The notes beneath the pieces are model-generated. The model saw nothing but the letters and a program-made list of their open reading frames with translations. It was not told where the DNA came from and did no database searches. The position numbers and the translations under genes were made by a program. Below are positions 58,764-64,000 of a stretch of 64,000 nt of DNA, piece after piece (positions within the stretch are counted from its first letter, which is position 1; the number at the start of each line of letters is the position of its first letter). The DNA is taken from contig CM030834.1 in NCBI GenBank assembly GCA_018105865.1, positions 19,186,219 to 19,250,218 of the forward strand, read 5' to 3'. Origin of the DNA: Metaphire vulgaris (taxonomy: Eukaryota > Annelida > Clitellata > Crassiclitellata > Megascolecidae).

Positions 58764-59324
58764 GGGATCGTCGGTGCCGCTGAATGGCGTCGGCCGGCGA
58801 CACCGCGGCGCCGCCGTTGTGCAAGAACATATCACGCCGCAAGCAGAGGATCGTTGTCGCCGTCGTCGTCGGCGGCGGCAGCGGCGGCGGCGGCGGCGGC
58901 GGCGGCGGGGGCCGTGTTGGCGGCGGCGGCGGCGTGTCCCGGCGGGCCGCGCGGTCGAAGTACGGTACACAAACTCCGGGATAAAGTGGCACCTCCTCGG
59001 TCGCGGAACTCATTCACGCCGGCCGCGCACAATGGCCGAATGCGGAGGCACACGCAGCTCGTGAGAAGTCAATTAAGCCGCTCGTAATGGGCGAGGTGTG
59101 ATACAGGACTGCCGCGGCCACAATGGCCGATTGTCGCCGAGATCCGCTCTCCAGACGCCGCCGTAATGATCGCTGGCGACGCGAAGACTTTGAAGACCCT
59201 ACGAGAAGCAGCCGCATACCTGTGTTTCGACGAAGAAGAGGAACAGAGGGAGGAGGAGGAGGAGCAGGAGGAGGAGGAGGAGAAGAAAAACAGTATCAGA
59301 TATAGATAGACCCTACATTAGTAC
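58764..59324. other. CpG-rich upstream region
   Basis: (GTC)n/(GGC)n at 58852-58935 and (GGA)n at 59249-59285. Long frames on both strands without recognisable domains. Probably the upstream part of the Tbx2/3 CpG island. Confidence 0.45.
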
Positions 59325-59327
59325 TTC

Positions 59328-59374
<47 letters not shown>

Positions 59375-59387
59375 GTCTCTGTCTCTG

Positions 59388-59475
<88 letters not shown>
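59325..59475. repeat. 150-bp (TCTG)n/(TC)n array
   Basis: TCTG units, then TC, then TCTCTG, then about 70 bp of pure TC. Confidence 0.95.
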
Positions 59476-59478
<3 letters not shown>

Positions 59479-59660
59479 ATCATCTGATTAATTTCATCTC
59501 AGTTGTCTCTTCCATTGCAATCTCTTTTTCAGTTGTTCATTTTTTCGAATTTTCCGAAAGTCTTTCGAATCAGCGCATCGATTAGATCTCTCATTCGGCG
59601 GATGTCCACTTAACTTACAGGGCTTATCCACCATAGACTGTCACCCGTTTGTTCGGCCGG

Positions 59661-59776
59661 ATACCTTGGATTTGACCTGGATCTTTAGTGATTTGGATTT
59701 GGTGTGCCATCGGTTGATGCCTCTGTGCATTATGAAAGTGGCGCTATAGAAGTTTAAGATTAGACTAGATTAGATT
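59661..59776 (+). mobile_element. CR1/L2-class 3' UTR fragment
   Basis: GGATTTGGTGTGCCATCGGT, TGATGCC and GTGGCGCTATAGAAGTTTA align with the 3' end at 54790-54880. The terminal simple repeat here is ATTAGA-like in place of (TTGA)n. Confidence 0.8.
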
Positions 59777-60991
59777 AACTGTCGTGACAGAATGCATCAC
59801 TATCGTTTTCACTTTTCACTATATTAAAGACGCAAACTGAATAGGAGAACTGGTAGCCTGCAAGCAACCGAGTCCTCTCGACTTAGCACCACTGCGCTTA
59901 TGTCGCGATTCTGGAATCCTGGATAACAACACTTCATAGGCCTATATTGCCTGCGATCACTGCCTTTCACGGATAAAAGTCAAAGCGCTCTATAGAAGCT
60001 ACGATAAACAGATCATATTCCAGCTAATTATTTCTTATATCTTATGCAGATCGCCACATGGTCGGTCGGTGGTAAAATTTGTCCTTCGGTGAAATGGAGT
60101 GAAAACTGTCAAATGTAGTGGACGACTTGCTTTCCCGCCACGAATTCCCATTTAGTCAAATTCCAAACTCGCTAAATTCCCATGTCGTAGAATTCTCTTA
60201 TCATTGAAAAGTTGCATTATAATAATACGCGCTCTTCGTCCAACATGGGAAAGTGCAACACATGGGGGGGGGGCTATGCTGTTAGGCTTGTTCTTATGTC
60301 CAAGGACGCCATGCAGGTCATCATAAATAATCTGGCTAACTAACCAGTGAGCTATTTTATTGAACTTTGTCGTTTTATCATCAAGCAATTAATCAATTGT
60401 AGACGGCATTTACAGTGAATTTAGCCAAACAATTCAAACTCAAGATCTTTATTTAGTGTTCTATGATACAAAAAGTCGCGCATGCACTGCATTAATAAGC
60501 AAACAACATAGTACTCCGGCCATTCATTGGTGCACGTATAGAAAATACTGATTTATTAGTTGATTCAGGAACTAACCATTTACGTAACCTACTTATGGCT
60601 GGCTGTGCAAATGGTTCTACTGATGGATGCGCGATTTTAGAGTCACTTTGAGAGTCATTTATTGACTGGACGACTCACACAGCGCTCAAGATTTCCCATG
60701 TCAAAGGAAGTTCAAACTTTGAGATCTCCCGTGTTTGATAAAATCTAATTATTATAACATGGAACTGACGTCTGACACTTTGACTTGCAGGCCTTGAACA
60801 TGAGTCCTGGCGGCCACAGGAACTCTTCTGTTAGCACGTCTATGTTGTAACATACAGTTTATACAAAGTATTCTGTATTTTCTGTCCATTCGCAGATTTC
60901 CCATATTGACGCGAATTGTTATGTGATTATAGGTTTGCCAGGCGTCCGGCAAAGGGAGGACATGTGCACGCTTCTTTTTGGTATCGTGTAC
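59777..60991. other. No recognised gene
   Basis: Includes an L2-type end fragment at 59970-60010 (AAGCGCTCTATAGAAGCTAC). Minus-strand frames at 60152-60388 and 60752-60952 are not recognised. Confidence 0.45.
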
Positions 60992-61380
60992 GGTTTACAT
61001 TAGTGTGCGCACCTGGAAGTTTGCGCACCAGTAGTTTGCGCACCAGTAGTATGCGCACCAACGTCTATAAATGACGTAACTCGCCTAGGGAGAGGGGTCA
61101 GGCAATTTGTTACGAAGTGTGACGAGGGGAGGAGGTCTCAATATCTTGTATCCATAACCCTACCCTAACATTAACCCGATAATGAGTTATCCTTGGGGGA
61201 CCGGGAGGGGTGGGGGTGGTAGTTGCCCGTGCCTTCATTTCTTCTTGCCCTCGTCACACTTCGTAACAAATTTCCCCTAGGCCAGAGACCAGCGGTTCGC
61301 ATTGTTATTAACCGTTGAAACTTAACTTGGTGCGCATACTACCGGGGAGCAAACTACTGGTGCGCATACTATGCAATACC
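60992..61380. mobile_element. Fold-back element B with telomere-like core
   Basis: The left arm (to 61060) repeats TGCGCACCAGTAGT three to four times and the right arm (61327-61372) holds the inverse. A second inverted pair lies inside (61101-61126 with 61238-61264; TTTGTTACGAAGTGTGACGA). The core at 61153-61176 reads ATAACCCTACCCTAACATTA and on. Perfect 8-bp direct repeat TCGTGTAC at 60984-60991 and 61381-61388. Ends GGTTTACATTAGTGTGCGC and inverse match at 16 of 22. No ORF. Confidence 0.85.
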
Positions 61381-61448
61381 TCGTGTACTCCGTCCGGCAG
61401 GCATTGGCCTGAAATGAGAAAATGTCAGACTTTCGCTCTCAAGAAAAA

Positions 61449-61568
61449 GAGAAATGTGCAAAAAATTGCCAGAAATTTGCCAAAAAATGTTAAAATTTAC
61501 AAATTTGCCAAAATTAGCCCAAAATTGCCCAAAAATGGCCAAATTGGTCAAAATTTGCCAAAAATTAT
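61449..61568. repeat. Degenerate TTGCCAAAAA minisatellite
   Basis: About ten diverged copies of a ~10-11 bp unit (AAATTTGCCAAAAA, AAATTGCCCAAAAA) over 120 bp. Confidence 0.8.
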
Positions 61569-62178
61569 CTCGCCCCCAAGAAAGGTATGAAATGACGCCA
61601 CAGATCTATACTGTCGTGAATTTCGGTCTAGACTTGCCACGTAACTGGCAATAATTTGCACACTATCATTGACTCTGAATTAACAAATAGGCCTAAGAGA
61701 AACCTGTTGACTTTGCAAGAGGAATTCTTCTCATGACCTGCAGAGAATGTCTTTCATGTAGCTTAAGAAATGGAAATGAAAGCTACTTTGTTGCTCTATA
61801 CATGGGCGTGCGAAGACCTTTTTTTCTGCTTGTCATGACTTTTACGCAATCGATGTGTAAGTCACGAAGTATCAGGGGCGCATTGACTACTTTGCCCCGC
61901 GGGTGCTGGGGCAACCCACGCTGTGCCATGCACTGAATATGCATGTGCTTCGTTAATTTTACAGCCTATTTCCTTTGTCCGGCTTTGTCCTCGCGTATGA
62001 CCTCTGTTGTCCTCCTTTGAACATGGAGGTATCTGGTTGGTAGCAGCCCTATGTAGTCATGACTTCCAACAAATAACTTCAAATTTTTTAGCCAGTCTTT
62101 GAGTCTTTCCCTTCAAAACAGTTAGAGCATGCTTCTTTTATTGACCTACCTCATATATATATATATATATATATATAT
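61569..62178. other. No recognised gene; element fragment
   Basis: A fragment at 61800-61935 (GGGCGTGCGAAGACC, a reverse hairpin-module half at 61817-61835, GCGGGTGCTGGGGCA) resembles the interior of the hAT-like MITEs. A (TA)n tract at 62154-62178 is the insertion site of the next element. Confidence 0.45.
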
Positions 62179-63069
62179 CAGTGATGGGTAATTGCCTTTT
62201 TTAATCTAATTAATTAGAATTAGAATTAGTTAAAATTTTACAATTAGAATTAGAATTAGAATTAGCAAAATTACACAACTAATTAATTAGAATTAGAATT
62301 AGATACCTTCTAATTTAATTAGAATTAGCAATTAGAAGTGCAGTGATAAAAATTGCGATGCATTTTAATGTAACGACAAAAATCAATTTCATCCTCCGTA
62401 ATCTAGAGTATATCAGAATTGCATTTTGCAAGTAAAAGTGACTCAAACAAAGTATCATCTAATCGATTTTCCTATCATTAAGAATAAATCCAGTTGCACT
62501 AAATGATCTTTTAATAGCAGCAGATGTGGCCGGTATAATATGATGCTGCAAATGCAGCTGGTATAAACAGGGAAAGTTCAATTTGTGGTCCTCCCAAAAA
62601 GAAATACAATTAGTGTTCATATTGGTTGGAGTATCTAAGTAACTTTGGAGCTCTTCAGTTTCTGTTGATTTCAGTAGTTTCTTCCATATATCAAAGTAGA
62701 TCGTTGTGGGACTTAATTTGAGGTGTGACTGATTTGTCATTGTCCATAGCTGGTGTAAAAGGTGTATTGCTTATCTGCTTTGAGACTGAATTTAGTCTAC
62801 TTAAAGTTTAATTTGCCCTTGAACAAAACATCCTTATTCAGAACTCTCTATCCACTTGAGTTTGGATCGTGAGTCCAAAGCACTTGACACAAGCAAGTGT
62901 GCTAATTATGCAACTAATTGTTATTTTCAATTACAATTAGCAAGCTATTCATTAGAATTAGAATTAGAATTAGCAAAATTTTTGAAGTAATTGATTAGAA
63001 TTAGAATTAGACAGATAGCTAATTCATTAGCTAATTAATTAGAATTAGAAATTCAATTACCCATCACTG
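62179..63069 (-). mobile_element. Deleted hAT element with AATTAG subterminal arrays
   Basis: Perfect 16-bp terminal inverted repeats CAGTGATGGGTAATTG / CAATTACCCATCACTG. Flanked on both sides by ATATATAT (62171-62178 and 63070-63077), as expected for an 8-bp duplication although inside a TA tract. Many AATTAGAATTAG units lie in the first ~160 bp (62208-62335) and last ~140 bp (62930-63052). It keeps only the 3' end of the transposase (minus strand). Confidence 0.9.
62459..62740 (-). pseudogene. hAT transposase C-terminal (dimerisation) remnant
   Basis: The minus-strand frame reads FWEDHKLNFPCLYQLHL, then HIIPATSAAIKRSFSATGFI and LNDRKID before a stop at 62459-62461. This is the hAT C-terminal dimerisation motif (W..H....P.L..LA......PATSA..ER.FS..G.I). 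The catalytic core and BED zinc finger are absent, so it cannot be active. It is the residue of the autonomous parent of this element. Confidence 0.88.
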
Positions 63070-63466
63070 ATATATATATATATATAAAGAGAGAGTGTGT
63101 GTGTGTGTGTGTGAGGGTGAGTGAGTGAGTGTGTGTGTGTGCGTGCGTGCGTGTGTCGCAGTCAATTTATGGCTCCCTTTTGAGCGTATATCTGCGTTGT
63201 TACAACCGTTCGTTTCGGTTATTAATGTTTTGCAGAGACCGTGCGTGCAGCGGATATCAAAGTCTGGATAGTGTTAATTATGACTTACATCATCTGAGAG
63301 AGAGAGATGTTGTTCCGACTTGTTCCCACTCGACTGTCGAGAGCACTTCCAGCAGAGAACTGGCTGCGGTGGTCGCGGAACTTCATAACCGATGGCGCCA
63401 AACGACAAACACAGTCTCCATTCCCAGCCATGGCAGACTATCTCTCAGACAAGAAGACAAACCACG

Positions 63467-63470
<4 letters not shown>

Positions 63471-63545
<75 letters not shown>
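63471..63545. repeat. (TA)n microsatellite, 75 bp
   Basis: About 37 TA units. Confidence 0.95.
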
Positions 63546-63549
<4 letters not shown>

Positions 63550-64000
63550 TATCGTCAGAAATAAATATTTCGAGATTAAACTGACGTATCATAAGTCATG
63601 CAACATATGTTGTTTGCATATAAAGTCATTGACTGCCTAATCGATGTGTGTGTGTGTGTGTGTAAATGTGTAAGTGTGTAAGTTATCTTGTCGATGTATC
63701 AAGATATTAACGTAGGCCTATGGCTTTTACTCCTTGATTGTAGCTTTTATGCTTCTCGTATCGTGCAACGTATACACTTTGTGAGTTTGACTGTACAGAA
63801 AGCAGATTTTTCTTAATTAAATTTATAACCGACCAAATTTTACGAAGACAGGCTTTAATGTTGATTGTGTATATAGCCTCGTGTATGTACTGTAAACCTA
63901 TAATATTATTATATCATTATCACATGAATAATGACCTTATATATGTCGCTATATCCAGACAATTGATGCTATTGATATTCTTAGAAAGTTCAGCCATGAT
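63546..64000. other. AT-rich end of window, no gene
   Basis: A short (GT)n at 63645-63662. Nothing else recognised. Confidence 0.5.

Noticed and set aside
58294..59013. 239-codon minus-strand frame upstream of Tbx2/3
   Set aside because: Composed of trinucleotide and GA repeats in a CpG island; no recognisable domain or splice partner.

Overview
This is a 64 kb piece of animal nuclear DNA. It has spliced genes with GT..AG introns, exons hundreds of bases to kilobases apart, a very high density of microsatellites, and many non-LTR retrotransposon and DNA-transposon relics. Together with the kinds of gene present, this suggests a bilaterian invertebrate, probably marine. I cannot place the phylum. 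The 8-mer TAGGCCTA is scattered at unusually high density and may be a lineage hallmark.

Two genes are well supported. (1) Minus strand, 57762 down to 35706: a complete-looking Tbx2/3 (optomotor-blind class) T-box transcription factor in six coding exons. The T-box is split at 57347|46253, 45986|39582, 39436|38690 and 38614|38038. Phases close exactly, and exon lengths of 268, 147 and 77 nt in the T-box match the arrangement I recall for vertebrate TBX2/TBX3. The C-terminal part, rich in His, Pro, Ala and Gly, lies in one 1.6 kb exon. A CpG-rich, trinucleotide-rich region (about 57.3-59.2 kb) covers exon 1 and the likely promoter. (2) Plus strand, 13709-15855: the last two exons of a fibrinogen-related-domain (FReD) protein, a secreted lectin-like class. 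Its end has been extended by a microsatellite-encoded poly-Asp run. Its 5' exons were not found.

The rest is repeats. 0-13.7 kb: hAT-like non-autonomous elements, a hAT transposase relic at 2.9 kb, tandem duplications and a GGGTTG-rich dispersed repeat. 13.7-15.9 kb: the FReD gene. 16-31 kb: short hAT-like elements, several with perfect 8-bp target-site duplications, long (AGT)n, (AAT)n and pyrimidine arrays, a possible 3' exon of an unrecognised membrane protein (20.3-20.6 kb), and a reverse-transcriptase relic that carries a later element nested inside it. 31-35.7 kb: a large hAT-like element holding a SINE. 35.7-57.8 kb: Tbx2/3, whose long introns hold further SINE, RT, hAT, mariner-like, pogo-like and fold-back insertions. 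57.8-64 kb: the Tbx2/3 upstream region, a second fold-back element and a deleted hAT element with AATTAG subterminal arrays and a transposase remnant.

The most unusual signals are in the mobile DNA. A short hairpin module (TGACRAGC, an A run, GGTCRTCA) recurs in at least seven loci, often twice per element, in elements with different terminal sequences. Two fold-back elements share one plan: inverted arms built of short tandem repeats around a telomere-like CCCTAA core, flanked by 8-9 bp direct repeats. No bacterial, viral or CRISPR features were seen.
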